A DNA stretch of 60,674 nt from the NCBI GenBank assembly GCA_045545665.1, contig JAZQBL010000033.1, positions 1 to 60,674 on the forward strand, read 5' to 3'. Under the pieces are notes generated by a model. The model saw only the letters and a program-made list of their open reading frames with translations, searched no databases and was not told where the DNA came from. The DNA is from RGIG7213 sp045545665. Its GTDB lineage: Bacteria; Bacillota; Clostridia; Oscillospirales; CAG-272. Below, in pieces: positions 33,476-43,227 of the stretch (the first letter of the stretch is position 1; every line of letters starts with the position of its first letter). The position numbers were made by a program, and so were the translations under genes.

Positions 33476-34843
33476 TCAGAAAGTCATCTGCAAGATATAT
33501 TCATCGAAAAAGCCGTCACATTCGGCAAGCTCAAAATATCGAATATTTTCGGCAAGTCTGCACATTTCTTTAAATACATTCGCATCACGTGACACCTCGC
33601 ACGCACCGTAAAGAGAGCAGTTGCCGAGCACAACACACGGTTTTTTCGGCAAAAGACCTATATTTTTTGCCGCTTCCGTATTGAGATGACTGCCGAATCC
33701 GCCTGCAATATATATACATTCGATGTCGTCCTCGCGTATACCGATATACTTACATAAAAGCACAACGCCTGCACGGACAGCGGCTTTTGCATTCTGAAGC
33801 ATACGCACGTCTTTACGGGTGATATAAACGTCACTCGAAAGATAAAACCGCTCGTCTTCAAGCAATCCCGTATCGGATATTTTACCGAGCTCAAGCAACG
33901 ATGAAACGACGCTGACAACGCCCGAACCGCATATGCCCTTTATTTTTTCGTCACCGATGACCGAATATATAAGTTCTCCGTTTTCGGCACGCGCACCGCT
34001 TACAGCACCCGACTCCGCCTGCATACCGCAGGATATCCCCGCACCTTCAAAGCAAGGTCCTGCCGCCGTTGCACACGCTGTGGCTGTACCGTTATGTAAA
34101 AGGACCATTTCCCCGTTCGTACCGATATCAATATACAGCGCCGTCTTTTCTTTTATAACACCTTTGCTTTGTGCATAGTAAAGCCCCGAAACAACGTCAC
34201 CGCCGACAAAACCGCTGACACACGGCATATAATACGTCCTTTCTTGCACGTTACCGAAAAGCGTCGGGCTTTTATACGGTGCTGTACCGAGACTTGACGG
34301 ATCTTTTCCCGCATATATCAGCTGCATTGCGGTATTTCCCGATATCACCGTCATCGACGGATCGGGGGCGATTTTTTCAAGCTCATTTTTAACGAGCCTT
34401 TGCATATCTTCAAGATGTTTTTCCGATGCTGTTATTCTTGAAATAACATCCGCTCCGTAGACGGATTGCGGATTATTAAAGGTTATCTCTTCATCACCGT
34501 AAACACACGATATTCCCGTTGTTCCGAGATCGACGCAGAGAACTCCTTCAGGTATGGATACGTCCGTTTTCTTACGCACCGACGTATTCTTTTTTTCGCC
34601 GTACACGGTGACGTTTCCTAAAATCTTCGCACGGCACGCAAGTCTGTAGCCTTTTTCGATATCTGCACCCAAAACGCTTTTTTCTTCATCATCGGGTAAA
34701 GAAAGCTCCCCCGAGCACAAAACCCGGCACTTCCCGCACTTACCGTTACCGCCGCAAACAAGCGTTACGTCTGCGCCCGTATTTCTCAAAGCATCTGACA
34801 GAAGTGTGCCTTTTGCCTCATCCGATATGTACACTATATCCAC
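33476..34843 (-). CDS. RACo-like ferredoxin/ASKHA protein (DUF4445)
   Basis: A 455-residue protein. An N-terminal [2Fe-2S] ferredoxin-like domain has cysteines 30, 36, 39 and 70 (C-x5-C-x2-C...C). After a linker come the RACo middle and ASKHA domains from about residue 100: CVDLGTTGISCVYG, YIDIGTNGEMVL and IYIAGGFGSHLN. Family members use ATP to reduce the corrinoid cobalt of methyl-transfer proteins. It is about 150 residues shorter than usual RACo, mainly in the linker region. No corrinoid protein or methyltransferase lies nearby. It starts at GTG directly after the chromate-transporter stop (no gap), so it is translationally coupled. Its partner is unknown. Confidence 0.82.
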   Translation of the reverse strand: MDIVYISDEAKGTLLSDALRNTGADVTLVCGGNGKCGKCRVLCSGELSLPDDEEKSVLGADIEKGYRLACRAKILGNVTVYGEKKNTSVRKKTDVSIPEGVLCVDLGTTGISCVYGDEEITFNNPQSVYGADVISRITASEKHLEDMQRLVKNELEKIAPDPSMTVISGNTAMQLIYAGKDPSSLGTAPYKSPTLFGNVQERTYYMPCVSGFVGGDVVSGLYYAQSKGVIKEKTALYIDIGTNGEMVLLHNGTATACATAAGPCFEGAGISCGMQAESGAVSGARAENGELIYSVIGDEKIKGICGSGVVSVVSSLLELGKISDTGLLEDERFYLSSDVYITRKDVRMLQNAKAAVRAGVVLLCKYIGIREDDIECIYIAGGFGSHLNTEAAKNIGLLPKKPCVVLGNCSLYGACEVSRDANVFKEMCRLAENIRYFELAECDGFFDEYILQMTF

Positions 34844-35422
34844 TTACACACCGCCCGTTACCGTATAAAGCGCACCGCCGACGACGCCGGAAAGCATTAT
34901 TATCGTTATCGGTGATGACAGTTTTTTCACTTTTTTCATAAGGATATACGCAACAACGCATATCGCTATAGCGATAAAGTCAGCATTTTTAAGTTCGAGG
35001 GCAAAAAGCTCCTCGCCAAAAAATGCGACCGTGATTATTGAAAGTGCCGCAGATGCGATAAGACCGACCGATGCAGGACGCAACCCTGTCAGTATTCCGC
35101 CCATAACGTCTGATTTGCGGTACTTTTTGTATATTATTGCAAGAACCGTTACGATAATGCACGCAGGTGCCACAAACCCAAGCGTCGCACAGACACCACC
35201 TAAAATACCTTCCAGACGCATTCCGACAAACGTTGCGGCGTTGATACCGATAGGACCGGGCGTCATTTGCGATATAGTGACAACATCGGTGAACTGCTCC
35301 ATAGTAAGCCACGGATTTTCATTCGTTACCTTTTCAGCAATTATAGGAAGTGCGGCATATCCGCCGCCGAAGCTGAGTATACCTACCTGGAAGAAGACCC
35401 AGAAAAGTTCTAAGAATATCAT
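34844..35422 (-). CDS. Chromate transporter family protein, second half-size subunit
   Basis: A 192-residue membrane protein with one CHR domain and five to six helices. It carries the motifs SFGGGYAALPII and TPGPIGINAATFVG. Start ATG at 35422 overlaps the first subunit's stop by 4 bp (ATGA); the longer frame to 35470 is inside the first gene. Half-size CHR proteins work as heteromeric pairs moving chromate or a related anion. The natural substrate is unknown. Confidence 0.9.
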   Translation of the reverse strand: MIFLELFWVFFQVGILSFGGGYAALPIIAEKVTNENPWLTMEQFTDVVTISQMTPGPIGINAATFVGMRLEGILGGVCATLGFVAPACIIVTVLAIIYKKYRKSDVMGGILTGLRPASVGLIASAALSIITVAFFGEELFALELKNADFIAIAICVVAYILMKKVKKLSSPITIIMLSGVVGGALYTVTGGV

Positions 35423-35985
35423 TTTCCCGCCCTCTTTCTTCTCGACGACACTATAAGTCCGAATATGCATGCAACCGCGAGGACAAAAACGATATTGACG
35501 TCAAAAAACGCAACCGCCATAAAAGCGCACACGCAAAGAATGAACGCCGTTACGTCCTTATTTTTTATAAGCTTGCCGACCATCGTAACAACGACGTCAA
35601 GCATAACTGCCGCAACACCTGCGGACATACCCGCAAGCACGGCTTTGACTACAGGATTTTCGGCAAATGCCATATATGCCGCCGATATGACTGACAAAAT
35701 TATAAGCGGAGGAAGAACAGTGCCAGCCAAAGACACTATCTGGCCGAGCAGACCTGCCATTTTGTGACCGACAAAAATTGATGCGTTGACAGCCATGGCA
35801 CCGGGGCAGGACTGCGCCATAGACACGTAGTCGAGCATTTCTTCTTCCGATATCCATCCAAGCTTTTCGACGAATTTCTTTTTCATGAGCGGAACTATGA
35901 CGTAACCGCCGCCTATTGTAAAGGCGCTTAATTTAAACGTCTCCCAAAACAAAGGAAGTAATATTTTAAATTTGTTTTTCTCCAT
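35419..35985 (-). CDS. Chromate transporter family protein, first half-size subunit
   Basis: A 188-residue protein with one CHR domain. It has SAFTIGGGYVIVPLM and QSCPGAMAVNASIFVG, paralogous to the next gene. Start ATG at 35985 is preferred (GGGGTTTG upstream); the longer frame to 36072 runs back into gpmI. It is followed by its partner with a 4-bp overlap. Both are inserted, with the RACo-like gene, between gpmI and gdpP. Confidence 0.9.
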   Translation of the reverse strand: MEKNKFKILLPLFWETFKLSAFTIGGGYVIVPLMKKKFVEKLGWISEEEMLDYVSMAQSCPGAMAVNASIFVGHKMAGLLGQIVSLAGTVLPPLIILSVISAAYMAFAENPVVKAVLAGMSAGVAAVMLDVVVTMVGKLIKNKDVTAFILCVCAFMAVAFFDVNIVFVLAVACIFGLIVSSRRKRAGK

Positions 35986-35998
35986 ATCAAACCCCAAA

Positions 35999-36030
35999 GC
36001 GCCGCCTGACCCAACAGGTGCAAGCGGCGC
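35999..36030 (-). terminator. Hairpin between gpmI and the transporter genes
   Basis: GCGCCGC and GCGGCGC pair across an inner CCTG...CAGG repeat, with only three T after it. It may be a weak terminator or a processing site before the next ribosome site. Confidence 0.45.
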
Positions 36031-36041
36031 AATATGCAAAA

Positions 36042-37619
36042 TTATTTCTTTTTCATAACGGACTTTTCCCAAGTTGCGGGAGGTGTGAGTCCGAAGAGCT
36101 CTGCTACGGTAGGAGCGACGTTTGCAAGTCCGAAGTCACCTTCGAGCATTTCGTAGTCCTCGCAGCCGACAGCGGCAATGAAAGGAACGGGATTAAGCGA
36201 GTGAGCTGTTCTTACCTGAAGAACTCCCTTCTTGTTTTTCTCAAGCATTTCATCCGCATTTCCGTGGTCTGCCGTAACGAGCATTATAACGTTATTTTCT
36301 TCGCAGACCTTGAGAAGTCTTGCAAGGCAGAGATCAAGCGCTCCCATAGATACGATCACCGCATCCATATTGCCCGTGTGACCTACCATATCACCGTTGG
36401 GGAAGTTACAGCGGATAAAGTCGTACTTACCGCTCTTGATAGCGGCGATAACGTCATCGGTTACTTCCGCACACTTCATCCAGGGACGTTCGTCAAACGA
36501 TACCTTATCGGAAGGTATTTCGTTGAATGTTTCAAGCTCTTCGCTGAACTTTTCGCTCTTGTTTCCGTTCCAGAAGTATGTCACGTGACCGTATTTCTGT
36601 GTTTCGGATACTGCATACTGGCTGATGCCGTTTGCAACAAGAAGCTCGGAAAGAGTGTTCTTTATTTCGGGAGGACTTACAAGGTAACGCTTCGGTATTT
36701 TAAGGTCTCCGTCGTATTCGAGCATACCTGCAAAATTAACGTTCGGACGTACACCTCTGTCGAAATAGGGGAAAACGTCATCGTCAAACGCCATTGAAAG
36801 CTCAATAGCACGGTCGCCTCTGAAATTGAAGAGGATAACACCGTCGCCGTCCTGCATCTTGCCTACAGGCTCGCCGTTTCTTTCGATAACGAAAGCGGGA
36901 AGATCCTGGTCGATAATGCCGTTGTTTTCATTTCTGAACGTATTTATCGCATCGGTTGCCGTTGCAAAACCTCTTGCGTTGCCGTGAACGTGTGTTTCCC
37001 AGCCGTTTTTAACCATATCCCAGTCTGCACGGTATCTGTCCATTGTAACCTTCATTCGTCCGCCGCCGCTTGCTATCTCGGCGTTGAACGTACCGTCGTT
37101 GAGCTTCGCCATTGCTTCTTCAAGCATATCTATATACGTAAGAGCAGACGTTGCGGGAACGTCACGTCCGTCGAGGAGTGCATGAACCTTGACACTCTTT
37201 ACGCCGTCTTTTTTCGCCCTTTCGATCATTGCAATAAGGTGGGAAATGTTCGAGTGTACGTTACCGTCGGAAAGAAGTCCGACAAAGTGGAGGCTTCCGC
37301 TGTCTTTACAGCCCGAAAGTGCTTCCTTCCAAGCGTTGCCGTCAAATATTTTTCCGCTTTCTATCGACTCGTTTACAAGCTTTGCGCCCTGTGAATATAT
37401 CTGTCCGCATCCCAAAGCATTGTGTCCGACTTCGCTGTTGCCCATATCGTCATCCGAAGGAAGTCCGACAGCGGCACCGTGAGCCTTAAGGCGTACGGTG
37501 GGTTTTTCTGCAAGGAGCTTGTCAAGGGTGGGTGTGTTCGCTTCGCTTACTGCGTCGCCTATACCGGTCTTCGAAAAGCCGACACCGTCCATTATTACGA
37601 GTAAAATCTTTTTGTCCAT
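36042..37619 (-). CDS. gpmI: Cofactor-independent phosphoglycerate mutase
   Basis: A 525-residue Mn2+ dependent glycolytic enzyme interconverting 3- and 2-phosphoglycerate. N-terminal LLVIMDGVGFS, the phospho-serine block DDMGNSEVGHNALG (Ser near 60), and the C-terminal metal block TADHGNADEM with AHSLNPVPF are all present. Start ATG at 37619 is chosen (MDKKILL, typical of the family); a GTG at 37631 is possible. It lies 21 bp after tmk. Confidence 0.96.
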   Translation of the reverse strand: MDKKILLVIMDGVGFSKTGIGDAVSEANTPTLDKLLAEKPTVRLKAHGAAVGLPSDDDMGNSEVGHNALGCGQIYSQGAKLVNESIESGKIFDGNAWKEALSGCKDSGSLHFVGLLSDGNVHSNISHLIAMIERAKKDGVKSVKVHALLDGRDVPATSALTYIDMLEEAMAKLNDGTFNAEIASGGGRMKVTMDRYRADWDMVKNGWETHVHGNARGFATATDAINTFRNENNGIIDQDLPAFVIERNGEPVGKMQDGDGVILFNFRGDRAIELSMAFDDDVFPYFDRGVRPNVNFAGMLEYDGDLKIPKRYLVSPPEIKNTLSELLVANGISQYAVSETQKYGHVTYFWNGNKSEKFSEELETFNEIPSDKVSFDERPWMKCAEVTDDVIAAIKSGKYDFIRCNFPNGDMVGHTGNMDAVIVSMGALDLCLARLLKVCEENNVIMLVTADHGNADEMLEKNKKGVLQVRTAHSLNPVPFIAAVGCEDYEMLEGDFGLANVAPTVAELFGLTPPATWEKSVMKKK

Positions 37620-37640
37620 TTCTTTTTTCACTTTCTATCT

Positions 37641-38285
37641 TCAAAATATTTTATTAACTGCTTTAAGAATATCGTCCGCAACTTCTTCACACGGTCTGTC
37701 CGTGTCAACGATGACGATATTATCGGTCTTTTCAAGACGTTCAAAGACGTCCGAAAATCTTTTTCTTATTTGTCTTATGGTTTCTTCCGTTTCAAATATA
37801 TCCTTTGTAAGACGGGTCGAGGTTATTCTCTCAGCACATATTTTCGGATCAAGATCAAGGAACACACACAAGTCGGGCTTGAGTATCGCAGGACATTTCA
37901 AATTGCAGTCCATAAGCCAATCTATATCCGAATCAAGTCCCTGGTATGCAAACGACGAATAGTAGTATCTGTCGCATATTACGTCGATCCCCTTGTCGAT
38001 AAACTGCTTTATACCGTTTGAAGGATTCATATTATGGTTTATTCTGTCAGCCAAAAATAACGCCGCCAATTCCTCTGCAGAACGGCAAGAAACACCCGAC
38101 AGCGTTTCTCTTATTATACCGCCTGCGGCAGTGCTTGAAGGTTCTGCCGTGATATAAACGCGTCTGCCTTTTTCACCGAGAGCCTTTGCAAGCAGCTTCA
38201 AGTGCGTGCTTTTACCTGCTCCGTCAAGTCCTTCAAGGACGATAAATTTACCCTTTACTTCGTTGTTTTCATTCTGAAACGACAT
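37641..38285 (-). CDS. tmk: Thymidylate kinase
   Basis: A 214-residue dTMP kinase. P-loop VLEGLDGAGKST (about 16-27), the DRYYYSSFAYQG motif and a lid region (SRSTRL-like TSTRLTKD) are present. It makes dTDP for DNA synthesis. AAGGAGTGAGC precedes the ATG. It is the first gene of the minus-strand housekeeping run. Confidence 0.95.
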   Translation of the reverse strand: MSFQNENNEVKGKFIVLEGLDGAGKSTHLKLLAKALGEKGRRVYITAEPSSTAAGGIIRETLSGVSCRSAEELAALFLADRINHNMNPSNGIKQFIDKGIDVICDRYYYSSFAYQGLDSDIDWLMDCNLKCPAILKPDLCVFLDLDPKICAERITSTRLTKDIFETEETIRQIRKRFSDVFERLEKTDNIVIVDTDRPCEEVADDILKAVNKIF

Positions 38286-38395
38286 AAGCTCACTCCTTAA
38301 ACAAACAGGAAAATGTTTCCCGATAAAAACCGCATATATTATATCATCGTAATAATACTAAGAAAACCTTTAGTTGTAAATTTAATTTAAATATC

Positions 38396-39718
38396 CTATA
38401 TCTCACCGAATATAGATTTACCGCGACTTTGTACGACAAATTTTAACGTCGAGGACTTCGTATGTAATCCGAGCTCTGAATACAACACGGCAAAATTATC
38501 TGAGGTGCATGCCACGTCTGCTGCTTCGGCTGTTACAGCTCCAACCTTTATCAGAGGACGTGCAATTTTGTAGGATCCATCCTCATTTTCAATGATGTTT
38601 TCAAGTTCGTTCACGTTTTTTACAACAGCGTACACCTTGTCCTTATATTTAAGTGATCCGATCAGCGGAACGGATTCCGAAAAATTATCTCCTGCAATAT
38701 TTTTATTTACAAGCAGACTGTTTACCTCTACCACCAATCCTGCATCCGAAATTTCACCTACAACGATCTGTGCAATATCGCCATCAACATTGACATCTTT
38801 AAAGAAGTCTCCGAGTATGCTTTGCTCATCCTTCATCGTATTTTTAGTGACATAGCCACACTTCGTACATTCATCACCCGAGAATGTATGGCTTTCGTGC
38901 TTTTCCACTCTATCAACCAATTCAACAACTTCACCGCAGCTGCAAAGAGATTCGTTGGCGATCACAAAAGTATGACCGTCTTCATTTGCTTTTTCATACC
39001 ACTCAATTTTTTCACCTAAAGCAGAGCCTTCGTGAGTATGGTTTTTCTGATACCCACATTCTACGCACTTATCATTTTCAAAGCTGTGATCGGAAGTTTT
39101 CGTCGTTTCATCGACAAGACCAACAACTTTTCCGCAACTGCACACACTCTCATAGGCTACGGAATACGTGTGAGTTGTTTCATTGTAGGACTTGAGCGTG
39201 GTGACTTTGTTGCCTTTCGACAAATCTTTATGTGTGTGTTTATATCCACACTCCACACACTTACCATTTTTAAAGGTGTGACTTGCCGTGTTAATTGTCT
39301 CATCTATAAGACAAACAACTTCTCCACAGCTGCAAAGATTTTCGTACGCAATTGAATACGTGTGAGTGTTCTCATCATACGACTTCAGTGTGGTAACCTT
39401 GTTACCCTTACTCACACCTTGGTGAGTATGAACTTTGGTGTATTTGCAATATTTACAAACATCACCATTATATACATGTTCATGAGTCGCTTCCACACGA
39501 ATCCTTTTCCTAATTACCACTCCGCACGAACAGATCTCGTCATATCCTAACCGTTCTACATGGTATATATCATCCACTATCTCATACCAACATTCTATAT
39601 CGCCACGTGTAACAGCCTCATGCACATGCTCCTCCGCTATAGAAGTAACAGAAATGGCACTGCTAATTATCGCAACAAGCATCGCAAAAAAACTAAATTT
39701 TTTTAATATATTTTTCAT
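38396..39718 (-). CDS. Secreted protein with four Cys/His repeats
   Basis: A 440-residue protein with a signal peptide (about 1-28). Residues about 30-290 are four tandem units of about 60 residues. Each begins with a His (for example HTHQGVSKGN), has CSCG in the middle, then SHTF..G.C..CGY. Units 2 and 3 are almost identical (SKGNKVTTLKSY, ETTHTYSVAYE). The four Cys and several His per unit could bind zinc or form disulfides. The last 140 residues form a separate beta-rich domain. It resembles clostridial surface proteins with C..C repeats; no function is known. It lies next to a small lipoprotein gene on the same strand. Confidence 0.7.
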   Translation of the reverse strand: MKNILKKFSFFAMLVAIISSAISVTSIAEEHVHEAVTRGDIECWYEIVDDIYHVERLGYDEICSCGVVIRKRIRVEATHEHVYNGDVCKYCKYTKVHTHQGVSKGNKVTTLKSYDENTHTYSIAYENLCSCGEVVCLIDETINTASHTFKNGKCVECGYKHTHKDLSKGNKVTTLKSYNETTHTYSVAYESVCSCGKVVGLVDETTKTSDHSFENDKCVECGYQKNHTHEGSALGEKIEWYEKANEDGHTFVIANESLCSCGEVVELVDRVEKHESHTFSGDECTKCGYVTKNTMKDEQSILGDFFKDVNVDGDIAQIVVGEISDAGLVVEVNSLLVNKNIAGDNFSESVPLIGSLKYKDKVYAVVKNVNELENIIENEDGSYKIARPLIKVGAVTAEAADVACTSDNFAVLYSELGLHTKSSTLKFVVQSRGKSIFGEI

Positions 39719-39771
39719 TATTTTCTCCTTATGCTAAATGTGTTTTTGTTTACTCGTTAAGTAACAAAAAC

Positions 39772-40425
39772 TTATTTCTTTTGCAGCATCTCCGAAATTG
39801 CACTGTCGAAGTAGGACTTTGCAAGAGTACCTTCGGATTTATATGCATATGTCACCCATACAGATTCTTCGCCTTCGGGTATCACGGCGATATACATTTT
39901 CACATCGCCTTGATTAGACATGCCTTCTATCACTGCGGCGTCATTTTCAAAAAGGTCTGATTTTTTAAAATCGTATTCAGGATAGGTGTTTTTCAACCTA
40001 TCAATTTCTTCTGAAACGAGTTTATTCTTATCGCTTACATTTATATTTTTCAGATAAATCGTCATTACTGCATTATCACCCGTGACGGCAATCGCTTCTT
40101 TCACCGATTCTTCATCTTCATCCACCCTACCAAAGGTCCATGTATACGGAATTGTAAAATCAATATACTCATTCAATGTTAATTGAGTCAACTTACTTAA
40201 TTTTACCCCTTCAAAATAAACGAGTTCCTTTTCTTCCTCTTCGTAAGATGAAACGAAAGAAGAGTCCGACGAACTCAATAAGTCAGATGAGTCCGATAAG
40301 ACTGATGAGTCAGATGAATTTCCCCCACATCCGGAAATCATCATCGCCGCTATAGCGGTAGCGATGACAGTGCCTTTTGCAAAGAGAGATTTCCTCAAGA
40401 ATTTTTTTGTTGTTGTTTTTTTCAT
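39772..40425 (-). CDS. Small lipoprotein of unknown function
   Basis: A 217-residue protein with an N-terminal signal and lipobox ISGC (Cys33), a Ser/Asp-rich linker (about 37-62, repeats of DSS and SSD) and a folded domain (about 72-217) with YIDFTIPYTWTFG and VWVTYAYKSEG. The domain may be a PsbP/DUF1795-like fold, but this is a guess. It precedes the Cys/His-repeat protein by about 50 bp and may be co-transcribed. AAGGAGG lies before the ATG. Confidence 0.65.
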   Translation of the reverse strand: MKKTTTKKFLRKSLFAKGTVIATAIAAMMISGCGGNSSDSSVLSDSSDLLSSSDSSFVSSYEEEEKELVYFEGVKLSKLTQLTLNEYIDFTIPYTWTFGRVDEDEESVKEAIAVTGDNAVMTIYLKNINVSDKNKLVSEEIDRLKNTYPEYDFKKSDLFENDAAVIEGMSNQGDVKMYIAVIPEGEESVWVTYAYKSEGTLAKSYFDSAISEMLQKK

Positions 40426-40572
40426 AGTCGATCCTCCTTATAAATGTGATTTGATTTTTCGCAAAAAAAGCAATATTCCAACATATCAATTCTATCACAA
40501 TGAAAAGATTGTGTCAACACATTTAGAAAAAAGAGGAAAATTTGCAAGATGATTATTAAAGAACAAAAGGTA

Positions 40573-40601
40573 TTGATTTTTTGTTATCAATGTGATATAA
40601 T
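40573..40601 (+). promoter_or_regulatory. Sigma-A promoter of the GAP1-N2-like gene
   Basis: -35 TTGATT (40573-40578), 17-bp spacer, -10 TATAAT (40596-40601), about 50 bp before the ATG. Confidence 0.75.
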
Positions 40602-40653
40602 AATTAATCAAAACATAATTAAGTTCAAAACGTATAATCGAAAGGGGTAGTTT

Positions 40654-43197
40654 ATGAAATTTGAACACATGATATCCACCGTAAAGCAAAGCGGATTTGA
40701 CGGCACGGAAGGATACGGCTTGCTTTGCAAAAGCCGTGATCTGCAACATGAAAAGCTTGCTTCTTATACCGTTCAACCCGGAAACGTCAAAAAAGATATT
40801 TACTCCTACGAATACACCGACAGATCTTATATTTTCACAAAACGCACGCCGAAAAACAACGTGTTCACATCGGAAGGCGCAAGCAAAGAAAACAGCCTGA
40901 CGCACACGGTCATAATGGACAAGTCACCCGAAGCCGTACCGTGTGAATACATCTCATCCCCTTCATTTATAAGCGAGGTATCTGCAGACGAAGTAAACTC
41001 CTCCGGCGGTACCGATTACGTTGCAAAAACAGATCTGTTCGCATCGCAGACAGTAACCGTAAACAGAGTGATGAATTTCATCGGAACGCAGAACCGTCTT
41101 GAAGCGTATAAGTCCCTGCTTTACGCTGTGATGAAAGCGGAAGACAAGGAAAGTCCGATAATCATCTGCGACACGGAGGAAAATATTCCTTTGTGGATCG
41201 GCGCCGTGCAGTACTCTCTGCCCCGCCACATCGCACTCAAAACAAGCTTTACAACTTCACTCCTCGTTTACGACGGCGCACCGTTTTACCGCATATGCGG
41301 ACTTCCCCCGGCTGATTTGAACGAAAGTGTGACAAAATATATAAGCGAAAAGGCTTACTGCATTTTTGATATGATAAACGGAGATATTCCCGAATATCCC
41401 TTAAACGATCCGCTGTTTGCTTTTTTGGCAGACGGAATGCTTCATTCTTACAGCGACATCGAAGCCTTCCATGCTTTCGTTGAATCTTCATTTCCCAAAA
41501 TATCCGAAGCGCAGGTAACAAACGCATATGCCGCATATAAGGTAGTATATAAAGGTATTGCAAACGTCACGTACCGTGAATTTGCAAATGCCGCCGTTTC
41601 CGCAGATAACTTCGGAGGCGATTCCGCTTTTATCACCATTGCCGAGTCGTGTCTTTCTTCGAGAAGCGCGGTATGCGAGTACGATGAAGGATACATTGCC
41701 GCAATACTTCTTTTCATATGCGGAAACTACGAAATACTGTCGTACAAGCTCCGTTCTTCGCTGCGTGAATTTATCTGCCGTGTTTCTCTGGCGGTAATAT
41801 GCACCAAGAACAACGGTGAAGAAAAGCTTAACGCGTTTTACGACAAAGCGAAGCTCTGTGCCGAAACGGTAGGCTTTTCGCTTGCCGAAAAACTTTTATC
41901 CGATCCGTTCAGAAAGCATATTATAGGTACTGTATCGGCAAAAGCTCCCGATTACAAGCTTGCGCTGATATGCAAAATGTGCAAAGAATACACCGTTAAA
42001 AAAGGCTATGGCGGTGAAGATATAACAACGGGCTCCGATACGGGAAGCTTCATATTTGATTTTGTAAGATCCGCACTTCCCTACGCTGAGACCTGCTGTG
42101 ATATGATGCTTAAAGAAATGTCGTACGACCCTATCGTACTTTGTGCATCGTACCTTGTAGTTGACGAAGCGATCGGAAAGGATTCCGACAAGGTACTTGC
42201 AAACACGGAAGAAACCTTCCTGACCCTTACCGACAGTCTTCCTTCGCACGCACAGATGTGCGAATACCTCATATCATTCGACAGGCACGAGCTTTCGTAC
42301 GCCGTTTTCAGCCGTTATCTTTCAAGCGTAAGAGATTGCGACACTGCTATATCCGTGTTTGATGAGCACGACAGGAAGTATTTTGAGACCTCCGAGGAAT
42401 ATTGCTCCGAATACGTAGTACCTGCTCTTGAGCTTTTGGCTGACTCAGCAAAAGAAAACTTCCCCGACGACCTCACGACTGCAAACGAATACGTTTTGCG
42501 TACTGCCGCAAAACACAGCGTTTCGATAAAGAACAGCGAAGAAATATGTCATTTTCTTGCAGAAGAGCTTGTCCGTGTAGATCCCAACAGGAAAGAGACC
42601 GAATTTTTGTGGATCCTCGCAGACTATATTCAAAACGTATGTAAAAAGCCCTTAACAGGCAGACTTCTGTGTCTGTGCTTCGCGGAGCAGGCAGAAAATG
42701 TCCGTTCAAAACGTGATTTTGACAAGATCAGACCTACGTTTGATAAATACACGGAAAAAGGAAAAGTACCGCTTTCCGTTTTCGGCAGCAAGGAATGTGA
42801 AGATTACGCAGAACACATATCCGAAAGTCTTACGGAATTTCTCCCCGAAGCAGAAGACCTTTGCACGATATATTCCTATTTTGAATTTACTCCAGAAAGC
42901 GAGGAGATATTCATAACCGAATTTATCAAGCCTTATATCAAGGACGGCAAAAGCAGTTCCGACTTCAAAAAACTTTGTTCATTCTTAAAATTTGTAATAA
43001 CCACATGTACAGAAGCGGGACGCCGTGCTGCAGGAGTACAGATATCAAAGCTCAACGCAAAAAACATAGAGCTCCTTAAAGAACAAGGCGAAGACTATTT
43101 CGGTGATGACGGTACGCTTAACGGCAAGTTCACAGACATACTGAACACAGAACCCGAAAAAGGTTCAATATTTAAAAAATTATTCGGCAAAAAATAA
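40654..43197 (+). CDS. Large protein with GAP1-N2-like N-terminus
   Basis: An 847-residue soluble protein without signal or membrane helices. The first 130 residues (GFDGTEGYGLLCKSRDL, then KRTPKNNVFT and NSLTHTVIMD) resemble the GAP1-N2 domain ('GTPase-associated protein 1, N-terminal type 2'), a module of predicted bacterial conflict systems that usually goes with GTPases. Residues 150-260 fit a middle domain; the rest (260-845) is a long helical region with many Glu/Asp/Lys residues, perhaps alpha-solenoid. No GTPase or partner is encoded next to it: upstream is a divergent lipoprotein, downstream is aspartate kinase after 30 bp with no terminator. The link to GAP1-N2 is by motif memory only; treat the protein as unknown with that lead. 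Confidence 0.5.
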   Translation: MKFEHMISTVKQSGFDGTEGYGLLCKSRDLQHEKLASYTVQPGNVKKDIYSYEYTDRSYIFTKRTPKNNVFTSEGASKENSLTHTVIMDKSPEAVPCEYISSPSFISEVSADEVNSSGGTDYVAKTDLFASQTVTVNRVMNFIGTQNRLEAYKSLLYAVMKAEDKESPIIICDTEENIPLWIGAVQYSLPRHIALKTSFTTSLLVYDGAPFYRICGLPPADLNESVTKYISEKAYCIFDMINGDIPEYPLNDPLFAFLADGMLHSYSDIEAFHAFVESSFPKISEAQVTNAYAAYKVVYKGIANVTYREFANAAVSADNFGGDSAFITIAESCLSSRSAVCEYDEGYIAAILLFICGNYEILSYKLRSSLREFICRVSLAVICTKNNGEEKLNAFYDKAKLCAETVGFSLAEKLLSDPFRKHIIGTVSAKAPDYKLALICKMCKEYTVKKGYGGEDITTGSDTGSFIFDFVRSALPYAETCCDMMLKEMSYDPIVLCASYLVVDEAIGKDSDKVLANTEETFLTLTDSLPSHAQMCEYLISFDRHELSYAVFSRYLSSVRDCDTAISVFDEHDRKYFETSEEYCSEYVVPALELLADSAKENFPDDLTTANEYVLRTAAKHSVSIKNSEEICHFLAEELVRVDPNRKETEFLWILADYIQNVCKKPLTGRLLCLCFAEQAENVRSKRDFDKIRPTFDKYTEKGKVPLSVFGSKECEDYAEHISESLTEFLPEAEDLCTIYSYFEFTPESEEIFITEFIKPYIKDGKSSSDFKKLCSFLKFVITTCTEAGRRAAGVQISKLNAKNIELLKEQGEDYFGDDGTLNGKFTDILNTEPEKGSIFKKLFGKK

Positions 43198-43227
43198 GCC
43201 GATCAAAATACGAAAGGACACATTACA

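Noticed and set aside
36018..36797. 259-codon plus-strand ORF opposite gpmI
   Set aside because: Antisense shadow of a conserved enzyme gene with biased codons; no family features.
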